From: Chloropicon primus
Taxonomy: Eukaryota > Chlorophyta > Chloropicophyceae > Chloropicales > Chloropicaceae
Length of the DNA stretch: 64,000 bases
NCBI GenBank assembly: GCA_023205875.1
Contig: CP060754.1
Coordinates: 1,302,001-1,366,000 of the forward strand
Direction of reading: 5' to 3'
Part shown: piece after piece, positions 9,734 through 18,459 of the stretch
How positions within the stretch are numbered: the stretch's first letter is position 1
Layout: each line of letters begins with the position of its first letter
Notes under the pieces: model-generated
The model's database searches: none
What the model saw: the letters and a program-made list of their open reading frames with translations, nothing else
Told to the model about the DNA's origin: nothing
Translations under genes and position numbers: made by a program

Positions 9734-10368
9734 GGAAGACGACACACGAGTAGTCTGTCTGTCTTTCTGTCTGCAGCAAAGGATAAACACAACTCAACTC
9801 CTCCAGTAATGATGCTGATAATATGCTGATGCTGATGCTTGACTGTCGAGGTACCCAAAGGAAAGCAAGAGAGAAAGGGAGAAAAGAAGTGTGCGTGGTG
9901 TGAAGTGAATGCACGCGCCTCGTTCCCCTTCCTTCCCTGGCTCGTCTCGCCTCGGAGTCGAAGAAGAAGCAAACAAAAGTTGCTCCTCCCCTGCTGTCTG
10001 CGCTCGCCCAATGAACAAGATAGAAAACGATATCCAATCGAAACGCGCTGAAGCGAAGCGAAGGGGAGAGGAGGAGAGGAGGAGAGAGAGAGAGGAGGAG
10101 AGAGAGAGAGGAGGAGAGAGCGATTCTGAGACCGAGACCGAGACCGCGAGACCGATACCTCGCCTTCTTTCGGGTGGAATCCAATTGCGCTGTTGAAAGT
10201 GAGCGAGAGACTTGTCTTGGTCTCTGGTCTCTTGCGGAGGGAAAGGCAGGGAGAGAGGGGGGGAAGGGAAGGAGGCATCGTCTTTCTTATCGTGGAATAC
10301 CCGGGACACGGTCAGCGTCTGCGTCATCACCATCGCCGCCCCGGGCTAGCGCTCACTTGGGACAACTC
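9734..10368. other. Divergent intergenic region with GA-rich tract
   Basis: This 635-bp interval lies between the EXECUTER gene and the Rpr2-like gene, which diverge from it. It contains a purine-rich tract (about 10055-10145). Open frames on both strands are low complexity, and I see no gene. Confidence 0.55.
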
Positions 10369-10833
10369 ATGAAGACCGCGAGGCAGCTGAGGGCGGACGA
10401 GGTCGTGCAAGAGAGGGCAAAGTACCTGCTGGAGGTCGCCAAGCGCGGCGGCAGCCCGGGCGAGCCGTCGTCGTCCTCGTCGTCGTCGATACCCCGGTGC
10501 ATCGCGGCGAGGTGCGGCCACAAGGCCCTGAGCTTGCACCACGCGAACGCCCTGAGCACGCAGAGGCTCCTGCGAAGGCCGGAGGTCCTTTCCCTGTGCG
10601 GGTACTGCGGGTGCCGCCTGGACGACGACGATGACGCCAAGGGGCGAGGGGGAGGAGGTGAGTCGGAGGGGGCCGTGGTGGCCGTCAAGGGGAAGGCCCT
10701 GAGGAGCATCAGGAAGCACCTGAGGTCCAGGAGGAAGAAGAAAGTCCTTCTCCGGGCGACGTCCAGGGTCTGCAAGCTGTGCGGACGGAAGACGATCTTC
10801 AAGACCCTGAAAAGGGAAGAAGCGGCCGCCTAA
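10369..10833 (+). CDS. Rpr2/Rpp21/SNM1-like zinc-ribbon subunit of RNase P/MRP
   Basis: A 154-residue basic protein. An N-terminal helix (QERAKYLLEVAKRGG) and a second helix (HHANALSTQRLLRRP) precede a first cysteine pair, LCGYCGCRL. After an acidic/Gly-rich insertion and a basic stretch (RSIRKHLRSRRKKK) a second pair follows, VCKLCGRKTIF. Two helices plus a split CxxC...CxxC ribbon is the Rpr2/Rpp21/SNM1 layout. Those proteins bind the RNA subunit of RNase P or MRP and take part in tRNA or rRNA processing. The open frame continues about 195 bp upstream; I chose ATG 10369 because the upstream part is low complexity. Another small zinc-ribbon RNA-binding protein is possible. Confidence 0.55.
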   Translation: MKTARQLRADEVVQERAKYLLEVAKRGGSPGEPSSSSSSSIPRCIAARCGHKALSLHHANALSTQRLLRRPEVLSLCGYCGCRLDDDDDAKGRGGGGESEGAVVAVKGKALRSIRKHLRSRRKKKVLLRATSRVCKLCGRKTIFKTLKREEAAA

Positions 10834-11960
10834 CAGAAAAACCACCTGAACAGCAGCAGCAGCAGCAGCAGCACTGAAGAAGAGGAAGAGGTGTTGGATT
10901 GGATTGGATTTGAATGGAATGGAATGGATGGTGGAGCAAGAAAGGTACGTTACAGGCTTGCCGCCAATCGAGTCGTCGCAAGAAAATTACTTGCTGAACT
11001 TGAACAATGTCTGGTGGCGGAACGACTTACCAGTTTTGGGGGTTGGGGGTGTAAAAAAAAACTATTATTATTTCTTGTTGTTTAATATGATTGCTTTTGC
11101 TTTAGTTCGTCATTTGTATTTCCTAGAATCAGATTCTCATTACTCCTTGCTTGGTTTGCTGGTTTTGTTTTTGTGTTTGATTCCCTGCTGGATGGTTCAC
11201 TGGTGCCTGTGATGGGACTTGAGATTGGTGATGGGACTTGAGGTTTTGGTTTCCCCGCTGTGTTGTTGTCTGTGAACGGAAAAAGAAGAAGAAGAACCAA
11301 AGAGGAAGGGGAACCAAACCCAACCCAACCAAAGAGAAGAAGAGGAGACTTCGTCGTTGTCGTTGTCGTTGTCGTTGTCAGAACAAACTAAAGTTTTAAC
11401 TAACAAAAAAGGAAGAAAAAAATCCAAAGGAAGGTCCTCCTTTGGATCTTATCCAAGTCGCCATGTCATCCTCCTTTTCTCGGCAGTAGCGTCTTCTCGG
11501 CCACTAGAATTTGTCCGATTAGAAAAGAGTAGAAAACCCGTTGCCGACTCTAACACGTTTTTTCTCCAAAAAGAGATTTCACCGCAAGTCGCATTCTCTA
11601 CACGTGGCCCGGAGAGGCATTATTAGCCTCAAGATTGGAAAAGAAAGCGCTTTTCGTAAAAGAGGCGTCGACCTCGAACAAACACAAACACAAACGCAAA
11701 CACTGCGCGAGACGAAGAGACGAAGAGACGAAGAACCCGAGGACCGAGGACGAGGTGAACTCCCCGCTTACGTCACGGCGGTCTGGCCTCCTTGGCGGCA
11801 TTCTGCTCCTCCTTTTGCGCTTCTTCCTTTTCCCAGAACAAGCGCACGAGGGCCTGGAAAAAGGAAAAGGGATTTCTCTCCCTCTCTCTCTTTGGCTCTT
11901 TGGCTCTCTCTTTCTGAGTGAGGACGACGACGGTGACGGCGACGCCGGGTGTTGCAGAGA
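10834..11960. other. Long intergenic region, AT-rich in its first half
   Basis: More than 1.1 kb without a supported gene. About 10880-11600 is markedly AT-richer than the surrounding genome, with runs such as AAAAAAAACTATTATTATT near 11055. It contains a short direct repeat of GTGATGGGACTTGAG (about 11210 and 11229) and a GTCGTT hexamer array near 11351-11382. CAG trinucleotides occur near 10852-10875. The part nearest 11960 is presumably the ERF gene promoter and 5' UTR. Confidence 0.5.
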
Positions 11961-13271
11961 ATGGTGCGCCACGACGGCGGTGGTGGTGGAGGAGGAGGCC
12001 TTGTGAAGGCTTCTTCTTCTGCTCCTCCTAATCCTAATCCCAAAAGCAGCAGCAGTCCGGGGCACGGCGGCAGCGAGCACGACTCGTGGTGGACGAACAT
12101 CGACAAGCCGAACGCGTGCTCGTCCTTCTCCGCGGAGAAGGACTGGTTCGCGTACCTGGAGGACATGCAGTACGAGTCGTCGGAGGACATGATCTCGACG
12201 TCCTTCGCGCTCCCGCGAGGGGGGGGAGCCAAGCACCTGGACCGCCTGGACCACCCGACGACGGACGAGGACGAGGGGGAGAACAACAACACGACCTCGT
12301 CGAGGACGTCGACGGACGGCCTGCTGCAGACGTACGTGTACGACGCCCTCCTGCAGCAGGGCATCAACGGGACGCAGCACTTTCCCTTGTGCTGCTCGAC
12401 GTCCTCCTCGCCGTCCACGGGTCACCTGGTGAGCATCTTCGACGCGAGCTTGGACAAGTACGACAAGCAGTTCTCCCTCAAGCCGGTGCAGATCTCCCCG
12501 GAGGAGTTCGAGAAGAGGAGGTTCTACCACTGCGGCAGGGGACCGGGCCGCAAGGCGTCCGGGCTGGTGATGAGCCACCACCACCTCGGGGTGGCGAAGA
12601 GGGGGAGGCAGGCCAAGGGGGCGACGGAGCCAGGAGCCAGGAGGCTGTCGTCCTCCTCCTCCTCGTCGTCGTCGCCGCACAAGCAGAGGAGCGTGCACTA
12701 CCGGGGGGTGAGGCGGCGACCCTGGGGGAAGTGGGCCGCCGAGATCAGGGACCCGACGAAGGGCATCCGGCTGTGGCTCGGGACGTTCAGCACAGCCAAG
12801 GACGCCGCGCTGAAGTACGACGAGGCCGCGAGGAAGATCAGGGGGAAGCAGGCCAAGTGCAACTTTCCCTTGGCGACGATGGCGGCGGCGACTAGGCAGG
12901 TGGAGGAGGAGGAGGAGGAGGAGATGGTGGTGATCGAGCAGCAGCAGCAGCAGGAGCAGGACCAGCAGCAGTCCTCGAGCAGCACGCAGATGAAGCTCGA
13001 GGCGACCATGAGCCCGACGACGACGACGACGACGACGACGATGAGCGGCGCCGGAACGAGGCCCTCGAGGTCCTCGAGCCTGAGGACGACGACGACGACG
13101 ACGACGAGCGGCGGCGTCGGAACGAGGCCCTTGAGGTCCTCCTCCCGGCGCTGCAAGTCGGTGTACCGCAGCGGGGAGCACGAGACGACGTCGACGACGT
13201 CGGCGGACAACAAGAGCAACAACGGCGGCGGTGGCGGGGAGTCGTCGGACTCGGACGGGACGATCGTCTGA
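11961..13271 (+). CDS. ERF-type AP2 domain transcription factor
   Basis: A 436-residue nuclear regulator with one plant-type AP2/ERF DNA-binding domain at about 245-304: [20 protein letters not shown], then [20 protein letters not shown] and CNFPL. The YRG and RAYD-like elements and the WLG motif are intact; a single domain puts it in the ERF/DREB class. The rest is low complexity: Gly at the start, Ser runs, a Glu run after the domain, then Gln, Thr-Thr and Gly runs from ACG/CAG repeats. The start is ATG 11961; an upstream in-frame GTG is not used. Target genes cannot be predicted. Confidence 0.88.
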   Translation: MVRHDGGGGGGGGLVKASSSAPPNPNPKSSSSPGHGGSEHDSWWTNIDKPNACSSFSAEKDWFAYLEDMQYESSEDMISTSFALPRGGGAKHLDRLDHPTTDEDEGENNNTTSSRTSTDGLLQTYVYDALLQQGINGTQHFPLCCSTSSSPSTGHLVSIFDASLDKYDKQFSLKPVQISPEEFEKRRFYHCGRGPGRKASGLVMSHHHLGVAKRGRQAKGATEPGARRLSSSSSSSSSPHKQRSVHYRGVRRRPWGKWAAEIRDPTKGIRLWLGTFSTAKDAALKYDEAARKIRGKQAKCNFPLATMAAATRQVEEEEEEEMVVIEQQQQQEQDQQQSSSSTQMKLEATMSPTTTTTTTTMSGAGTRPSRSSSLRTTTTTTTSGGVGTRPLRSSSRRCKSVYRSGEHETTSTTSADNKSNNGGGGGESSDSDGTIV

Positions 13272-13683
13272 GTCTGAGTCTGAGGATGGACCAAGATGAT
13301 GATGATGAAGAAGGAAGAAGAAGAAGAAGAAGAAGTTTATGAACAACACAAAAATGAAACAGCAAGCATATGAAACAATGAGAATTAGTACAAGCATTCT
13401 TTTTATTCGTTTTTATTTCTTCCATTCTATTTTATTTTGCTTGGTGTGAAAGGAGAGAAAGGCAGGCAAGGCCCAGGTCGCGCGCGCCGCGCTTACGTTA
13501 CTCAATTCAGTTCAGTTCAGTTCAGTTCAGTTCAGTTGAATTGGAGTTCAAGTGAATTGGAGGCCCCAACGTTCCGTTCCATTCTTCTCGCAGCCAGATC
13601 GTCCAACTGCCAGCTACAACCCCCTCACCTCGCCGTTTCCTTACTCTCCTCTCCTCTTCCCTTCTCTCTCTTCTTCTTCTCTC
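13272..13683. other. Convergent intergenic region with pentanucleotide repeat
   Basis: This interval lies between the 3' ends of the ERF gene and the kinase gene. A TTCAG pentamer is tandemly repeated about six times at 13505-13536, and GAA runs occur near 13310-13335. No gene is seen. Confidence 0.55.
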
Positions 13684-14781
13684 TCAGTGGGCCTCGGTGA
13701 TCATGGTCCCCACGCCCTCGTCCGTGAGGATCTCCTGCAAGAGCGAGTGGGGCTGCCTTCCGTCGATGATGTGGGCGGCTTGAACGCCCTGCGCGATGGA
13801 GCGCACGCAGCACTGAACCTTGGGGATCATCCCCCCCGCGATGATCTCCTCGGTGATGAGGCCGCGGGTGGTCTGGATGTCCAGCTCCTTGTACAGGGTC
13901 CCGACGTCGTCCTTGTCCTTCAGGACGCCAGGGACGTCGGTCATCAGGATGAGCTTCTCCGCCCCGAGGCTCGCGGCGATCTCCCCGGCCGCGATGTCCG
14001 CGTTCACGTTCAGGGACTGGCCGGACTCGTCCGAGGCCACCGAGGCGATGACGGGGATGCTCCCCTTCTCCACGATGGCCCCGATGAGTGCGGGGTCGAC
14101 CCCGGTGACGTCCCCGACGTAACCGAGCTCCCTGTCGCTCGTCTGCCTGGCGCTGATGAGGTTGGCGTCCTTGCCGCATAGTCCGACCGCCTTCCCCCCC
14201 GCCTTGTTGATCAGGCTCACGATGCTCTTGTTCACCTTGCCCGCGAGGACGGCCTCCACGATCTCCATCGTCGCCTCGTCCGTCACCCTCAGCCCGTTGT
14301 GGAACCTCGGCTCGATCCCGACCTTGTCCAGCCACCTGTTGATCTCCGGTCCGCCGCCGTGGACCATCACGATCCTGATCCCCACGCAGGACAGGAGCAC
14401 CACGTCACTCACCACCCTCGCCTTCAGCGTCGGGTCCTTCATCGCCGCCCCGCCGTACTTGACCACGATGGTCTTGTTCGCGAACCTCTGCAGGTAAGGC
14501 AGGGCCTCCGCGAGGATCTGCACCCGGTCGAAGGCCGAAGGCTTAGGAGCAGCAGGACCCCCTGCTTCTGCTGCTGCTGCTGCTGCTTTCGTTGTTGTTG
14601 TTGTTGATGATGATGGGGTGGAGGAGGAGAGGTGATGGTGACGACGGAGACGACGGGTGGTAACGGTGGTGGTGGTGGTGGTGGCGGCGCGGCGTGCGAC
14701 CGATGGTGATGATGGTGGTGATCTCGTCGGCGGTGGTGCTGCTGCCGACCTGGCGGAGGCGAAGACGGCGGCGACGGCCAT
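13684..14781 (-). CDS. Plastid acetylglutamate kinase (arginine biosynthesis)
   Basis: A 365-residue enzyme phosphorylating N-acetyl-L-glutamate, the controlled step of arginine synthesis in plastids. Residues 1 to about 85 are a Ser/Thr/Arg/His-rich, low-acid leader that fits a transit peptide. The amino-acid-kinase fold follows with [57 protein letters not shown] and [10 protein letters not shown]. Plant and algal members are inhibited by arginine and relieved by PII; the conserved C-terminal block is compatible with that. I chose ATG 14781 because the kinase homology plus leader fits the usual length. The frame stays open a further 513 bp upstream. Confidence 0.93.
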   Translation of the reverse strand: MAVAAVFASARSAAAPPPTRSPPSSPSVARRAATTTTTTVTTRRLRRHHHLSSSTPSSSTTTTTKAAAAAAEAGGPAAPKPSAFDRVQILAEALPYLQRFANKTIVVKYGGAAMKDPTLKARVVSDVVLLSCVGIRIVMVHGGGPEINRWLDKVGIEPRFHNGLRVTDEATMEIVEAVLAGKVNKSIVSLINKAGGKAVGLCGKDANLISARQTSDRELGYVGDVTGVDPALIGAIVEKGSIPVIASVASDESGQSLNVNADIAAGEIAASLGAEKLILMTDVPGVLKDKDDVGTLYKELDIQTTRGLITEEIIAGGMIPKVQCCVRSIAQGVQAAHIIDGRQPHSLLQEILTDEGVGTMITEAH

Positions 14782-15334
14782 TGTTTGCTTGTGTGTGCTT
14801 GGTTTGGACTCCTCGCCCGTCGTCGCGTCGTCGTCGTCGGATTGTTTTTTTTGGATTGAGAGGAGAGGAGGAGAGAGAGGAGGAGGAGGAGGGGAGGAAG
14901 GAGGAGGAGGGGAGGAAGGAGGAGGAGATCGGTGGTGCACGGCGATGTAACCAGCGGCATGGCTTCTCGCATTGCAGAGGTCTTGGGACAAGGTGAGGAG
15001 CTCGCACGCCCTCTCCCTTTCCTTCTCCTCGTCGCTCAGTGGTCTGTTATTTGTGTGTTGAAGTTGAGGATACCCTTCTTCGTGGCACCGCTGGCCAAGG
15101 CATGGCAGTATGCCCGAGGTATTCGCGGCAGCATGGCACGTAAGGCATCGCTCCTGGACTTCCTTCTCCACATCCATCATCATCATCATCATCATCTCTC
15201 CGAAAAGCTGGAAGCTGCTGAGAACCACCTCGAAGAGGTCTGGCAAGGGCAACGGGAAGGAGACTCTGATGCTGCTGCTGATGCTACGGAGCAAGCGAAA
15301 CCAGGGGAGGAGTCGGAGAAGGAGATCTAAAACT
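14782..15334. other. Region upstream of acetylglutamate kinase; open frame with Cys pairs
   Basis: The kinase frame stays open on the minus strand to 15294. It passes through a proline/serine-rich stretch encoded by a GGA-type repeat (about 14863-14935). Further out is a non-repetitive segment with [14 protein letters not shown] and [11 protein letters not shown]. That segment could be an upstream exon, a small separate gene or chance. A frame on the + strand over the same DNA looks less protein-like. I do not assign a gene. Confidence 0.3.
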
Positions 15335-15448
15335 CAGTGGGCTCGAAGCCAGGACCCGCCTTGCCCTTGGGACCCAATTGAATGCATGGTGTGGGCGGAC
15401 AGCAGGAAAGACCAGGACGTCATCGAATGGATCGATGCCAATTCGTAA
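15335..15448 (+). pseudogene. Relic of the 3' end of the ankyrin-type repeat gene
   Basis: A fragment reads QWARSQDPPCPWDP, then the gene terminus DVIEWIDANS and a stop, the same ending as the intact gene at 15974-17407. Only part of one repeat and the C-terminus remain, and no start or F-box-like region precedes it. Its 3' flank is identical to that of the intact gene (see the paired repeat). It therefore looks like the remnant of a tandem duplication later collapsed by recombination. Confidence 0.75.
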
Positions 15449-15576
15449 CCAAGAACAATGTCTCACGACGAACCTGTCATCGACCTTCGCTTCCTCTTCT
15501 GATTCCTCCTCCTCCTTTCTCCTTTGTTTTCTCTCTTCCGGTGGATTTTCTCCCTTCCGCTGAACCATCATAACGG
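15418..15576 (+). repeat. Direct repeat, copy 1 (3' end and downstream flank of ankyrin gene)
   Basis: This 159-bp segment is repeated without differences that I can see at 17377-17535, an offset of 1959 bp. It covers the last codons (VIEWIDANS), the stop and about 125 bp of 3' flank. Confidence 0.85.
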
Positions 15577-15647
15577 CCCGAGGCCACGAGGGGCCGAACG
15601 AGGACGAGCACGAGAGAGAAACGAAGAGGACGGGAGCGCGTGGAGGA

Positions 15648-15682
<35 letters not shown>

Positions 15683-15973
15683 ACAGGAAAGAAGGAAGCG
15701 TCGTCTCGTGCTCTTTCGAACGAGCTCTCGCGCGAAAGAAACGACCCAGTGGTGAGGATCTGGCGACACGAAACGCGAAAAATTGAGGCAGAAAGAAATC
15801 GAGGAGTAGATCACCGAGGAAGGGAGGCGACGACGAGGGCGGGATTTTGTGCCGGAGGTTTCTCTCGAGTGATAGACGAGTGGAAGGAGTGTCTTTTCCT
15901 CATTAGAACGAGCCCTCGCGCGCGACAAGAAGGACCCGGTGGTGAGGATCGTCTGAGGAGCACGGACGTGAAG

Positions 15974-17407
15974 ATGGCGGTGACGATGGAGGGCAAGAGG
16001 CAGAGGAGGGAGGGCAGGGATGCACTGGACGTGCTGCCGGGGGTACTGTGGAGCGTCATTGGCACGCATGTGGCCGACTACGACCGGGTCGCTTTCGGGT
16101 TTACCTGCAAGACGTTCCTCGAGGCGGTGACAATGGCGACGACGGCGACGGCGACGGCGGCGAACCCTGAGCAGAAGAAGGTTGCTCTGAAGACGGACCT
16201 GACGGACGACAAGTTGTTCGAGCAGATGCCTTGCTTCAGTTTGGGTTGGTTCCAGTGGGTGCTTCGGTCGTTCAAAAGGAGGAAGGGAGCACGGCATAAC
16301 TGGGAATACTACGATCACTTGTACGACTCTGACCTGCTGCACCTCGCCGCTTTCCAGGGCAGCAAGAAGGTGATCAAGTGGTTGGTGAGCCAAGGGATCC
16401 CTTTGGATATGGAGCGCGAGGATGACGATGGTATGGAGCGCGAGGATGACGATGGGGTACCCGCATCGGTGGTAGCAGCTAAAGGAGCTGCTTGCGGAGG
16501 TCATATTGAGTTGCTCGAATGGTTGAGGAGCGAGGGGTGCTGGTTTGATGAAGAGACTTGTGCTCGTGCAGCTGGAGGAGGTCACCTTCACGTTCTGCAG
16601 TGGGCTCGAAGCCAGGACCCGCCTTGCCCTTGGGACGCGGGGACTTGTTCTTGGGCAGCTCGAGAAGGTCACCTTGACGTTCTGCAGTGGGCTCGAAGCC
16701 AGGACCCGCCTTGCCGTTGGGACCGGCAGACTTGTTCTTCTGCAGCTGAAGGAGGTCACCTTGAGGTTCTGCAGTGGGCTCGAAGCCAGGACCCGCCTTG
16801 CCGTTGGGACCGGCAGACTTGTTCTTCTGCAGCTGAAGGAGGTCACCTTGAGGTTCTGCAGTGGGCTCGAAGCCAGGACCCGCCTTGTGATTGGAACTAC
16901 GAGACTTGTAAAGAGGCAGCTTCAAGAGGTCATCTTCACATTCTGCAGTGGGCTCGAAGCCAGGACCCGCCTTGCCCTTGGGACGAGGAGACTTGTTATG
17001 AGGCAGCTCGAAGAGGTCACCTTGACGTTCTGCAGTGGGCTCGAAGCCAGGACCCGCCTTGTGATTGGGACAAGAGGACTTGTAGAGAGGCAGCTCGAAG
17101 AGGTCACCTTCACATTCTCCAGTGGGCTCGAAGCCAGGACCCGCCTTGCCCTTGGAACTGGGAGACTTGTGATTGGGCAGCTCGAAGAGGTCACCTTCAC
17201 ATTCTCCAGTGGGCTCGAAGCCAGGATCCGCCTTGCCCTTGGAACAAGGCGACTTGTGAGTGGGCAGCTGGAGGAGGTCACCTTGAGGTTCTGCAGTGGG
17301 CTCGAAGCCAGGATCCGCCTTGTGATTGGAACCCAGAGGATTGCAGAAGAGAGGCGAAGTACTACAATCAACAGCACGTCATCGAATGGATCGATGCCAA
17401 TTCGTAA
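15974..17407 (+). CDS. F-box-like protein with nine 29-residue ankyrin-type repeats
   Basis: A 477-residue protein. The N-terminus (about 14-50) has an F-box-like helix pair (LDVLPGVLWSVIGTHVADYD, then FTCKTFLEA). Ankyrin-like helices follow (LLHLAAFQGSKKVIKWLVSQG, ELLEWLRSEGCWFDEETC). Nine near-identical units start VLQWARSQDPPC and carry W-D/N and TC...AA..GHL. The DNA period is exactly 87 bp. Units 2 and 3 (16688-16774 and 16775-16861) look identical, showing recent homogenisation. Similar WARxxGCPWD repeats occur in large algal and stramenopile families. An adaptor role, for instance in an SCF ubiquitin ligase, is inference. A relic of the same gene lies upstream. Confidence 0.75.
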   Translation: MAVTMEGKRQRREGRDALDVLPGVLWSVIGTHVADYDRVAFGFTCKTFLEAVTMATTATATAANPEQKKVALKTDLTDDKLFEQMPCFSLGWFQWVLRSFKRRKGARHNWEYYDHLYDSDLLHLAAFQGSKKVIKWLVSQGIPLDMEREDDDGMEREDDDGVPASVVAAKGAACGGHIELLEWLRSEGCWFDEETCARAAGGGHLHVLQWARSQDPPCPWDAGTCSWAAREGHLDVLQWARSQDPPCRWDRQTCSSAAEGGHLEVLQWARSQDPPCRWDRQTCSSAAEGGHLEVLQWARSQDPPCDWNYETCKEAASRGHLHILQWARSQDPPCPWDEETCYEAARRGHLDVLQWARSQDPPCDWDKRTCREAARRGHLHILQWARSQDPPCPWNWETCDWAARRGHLHILQWARSQDPPCPWNKATCEWAAGGGHLEVLQWARSQDPPCDWNPEDCRREAKYYNQQHVIEWIDANS

Positions 17408-17535
17408 CCAAGAACAATGTCTCACGACGAACCTGTCATCGACCTTCGCTTCCTCTTCTGATTCCTCCTCCTCCTTTCTCCTTTGTTTTCTCTCTTCCGG
17501 TGGATTTTCTCCCTTCCGCTGAACCATCATAACGG
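17377..17535 (+). repeat. Direct repeat, copy 2
   Basis: Matches 15418-15576. It contains the last codons of the intact ankyrin-type gene and its downstream flank. After it the sequence turns to a CTCGTC-rich low-complexity stretch to about 17635. Confidence 0.85.
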
Positions 17536-17748
17536 GCGGCTCTCTCTTCTCGCCTCGTCCTCGTCGTCCTCCTCGTCGTCGTCGTCGCCGTCGTCGTCGC
17601 CGTCGTCGTCGTCGTCGTCGCCGTCCTCCGCCGTTACCATCAACGATCTCGTTGTCCTTGTGTAATTAACGTCTCTCACCGATCCTTTGTCTCACGGAGC
17701 AAGAGGAGAGGCGACTGTTGTTTCGCCGCCTCATCGGTTTGACACGCC

Positions 17749-17865
17749 TTCGTAGGCTGACGCGCTTCCATTGCGCCAAGGCCGCAACGCACGACAGAGC
17801 AGAGCTCCGAGTAATGTCATACAGCAAATAGCGACCTGTGGGGCTCGAACCCACAACCTTCAGCT
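17749..17865 (-). tRNA. Permuted tRNA gene, probably tRNA-Arg(ACG)
   Basis: On the minus strand the 3' half comes first (17864-17830): GCTGA anticodon-stem strand, AGGTT variable loop, GTGGG-TTCGAGC-CCCAC T arm, AGGTCGC acceptor strand and a T at position 73. After 44 nt the 5' half follows (17785-17749): GCGGCCT acceptor, TG, D arm GCGC-AATGGAA-GCGC, G, anticodon strand TCAGC and loop CTACGAA. GCGGCCT pairs with AGGTCGC over seven positions (one G-U), and TCAGC pairs with GCTGA over five. So the two halves rebuild a full 72-nt cloverleaf only when their order is swapped. The flanks can pair too (GCGTG at 17747-17743 with CACGC at 17881-17877; TACG with CGTA), giving a bulge-helix-bulge-like site. 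A junction at 37/38 gives ACG (Arg); other junctions could give AAC (Val). Confidence 0.85.
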
Positions 17866-17991
17866 CGTTACGCGGTGCGTGGACGAAACGAGATGACATT
17901 TTTTTCATTATGTAGAGATGATGGCGGGCTGCGTGAGGAGGGAGGAAGCCCGGGGGGGAGGGAAGCCCTTGCTTTCCACGATTTTTGGAGC

Positions 17992-18459
17992 ATGCAGCGC
18001 CCACCCGAGCCCGAGCCCAAGTCCAACAAGGCCGCCAAGTCCTCCTTTTTGCTGACGGACACCCTGGACTTCCTGGCGAGCGCGGAGGTCGTGGTGGAGA
18101 CCAGGGACTCCACCGTGTACCGCGGCGTCCTCGAGGAGTCCTCCTCGCCGTCCACGCATCATCATCGTCATCATCGTCAACATCATCAACACCTGGTGCT
18201 CCGTTCTGTGCGATGCGAGAACGTTTCGACGGGTCGTCGGTGGGAGGCGGCCAGGGTCCACGTCCTTCACCGAATGGTCCGCTCCGTCGTCCTTCCCCCG
18301 TCCTTCGACCCCATCACGGAGCTCGACCAGCTCCGGCAACACGAGAGGAGGAACACCGAGGTCGCCTCGAGGAGGAGGAAGCTCATGACAAGGAAGGCGC
18401 TCAAAGCCAGGCAGCAGCAGGTGCAGCAGGTGCAGCAGCAGATACACCGCCACCGCTAG
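17992..18459 (+). CDS. Sm-like (LSm10/SmD1-type) protein
   Basis: A 155-residue protein with an Sm fold pattern. Sm1-like TLDFLASAEVVVETRDSTVY and RGVLEE come first. A His-rich loop follows, then LVLRSVRCENVSTGRRW and an Sm2-like block VLHRMVRSVVLPPSF. The RSVVLP ending and following helix resemble LSm10/SmD1. The C-terminus is basic and Gln-rich. Such proteins form rings on snRNAs or related RNAs. The start ATG 17992 is the nearest to the domain; the frame is open further upstream. The last 247 bp overlap the PUS6-like gene in another frame, so one of the two gene models may need an intron. Confidence 0.55.
   Translation: MQRPPEPEPKSNKAAKSSFLLTDTLDFLASAEVVVETRDSTVYRGVLEESSSPSTHHHRHHRQHHQHLVLRSVRCENVSTGRRWEAARVHVLHRMVRSVVLPPSFDPITELDQLRQHERRNTEVASRRRKLMTRKALKARQQQVQQVQQQIHRHR

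Noticed and set aside
11598-13397. 599-residue open frame on the minus strand opposite the ERF gene
   Set aside because: Composed of Leu/His/Arg/Pro low complexity mirroring the ERF repeats; the + strand frame has an intact AP2 domain.
15418-17535. Direct repeats as LTRs of a retroelement
   Set aside because: They contain the C-terminal codons and 3' flank of the ankyrin gene, and the interior has no retroelement proteins.
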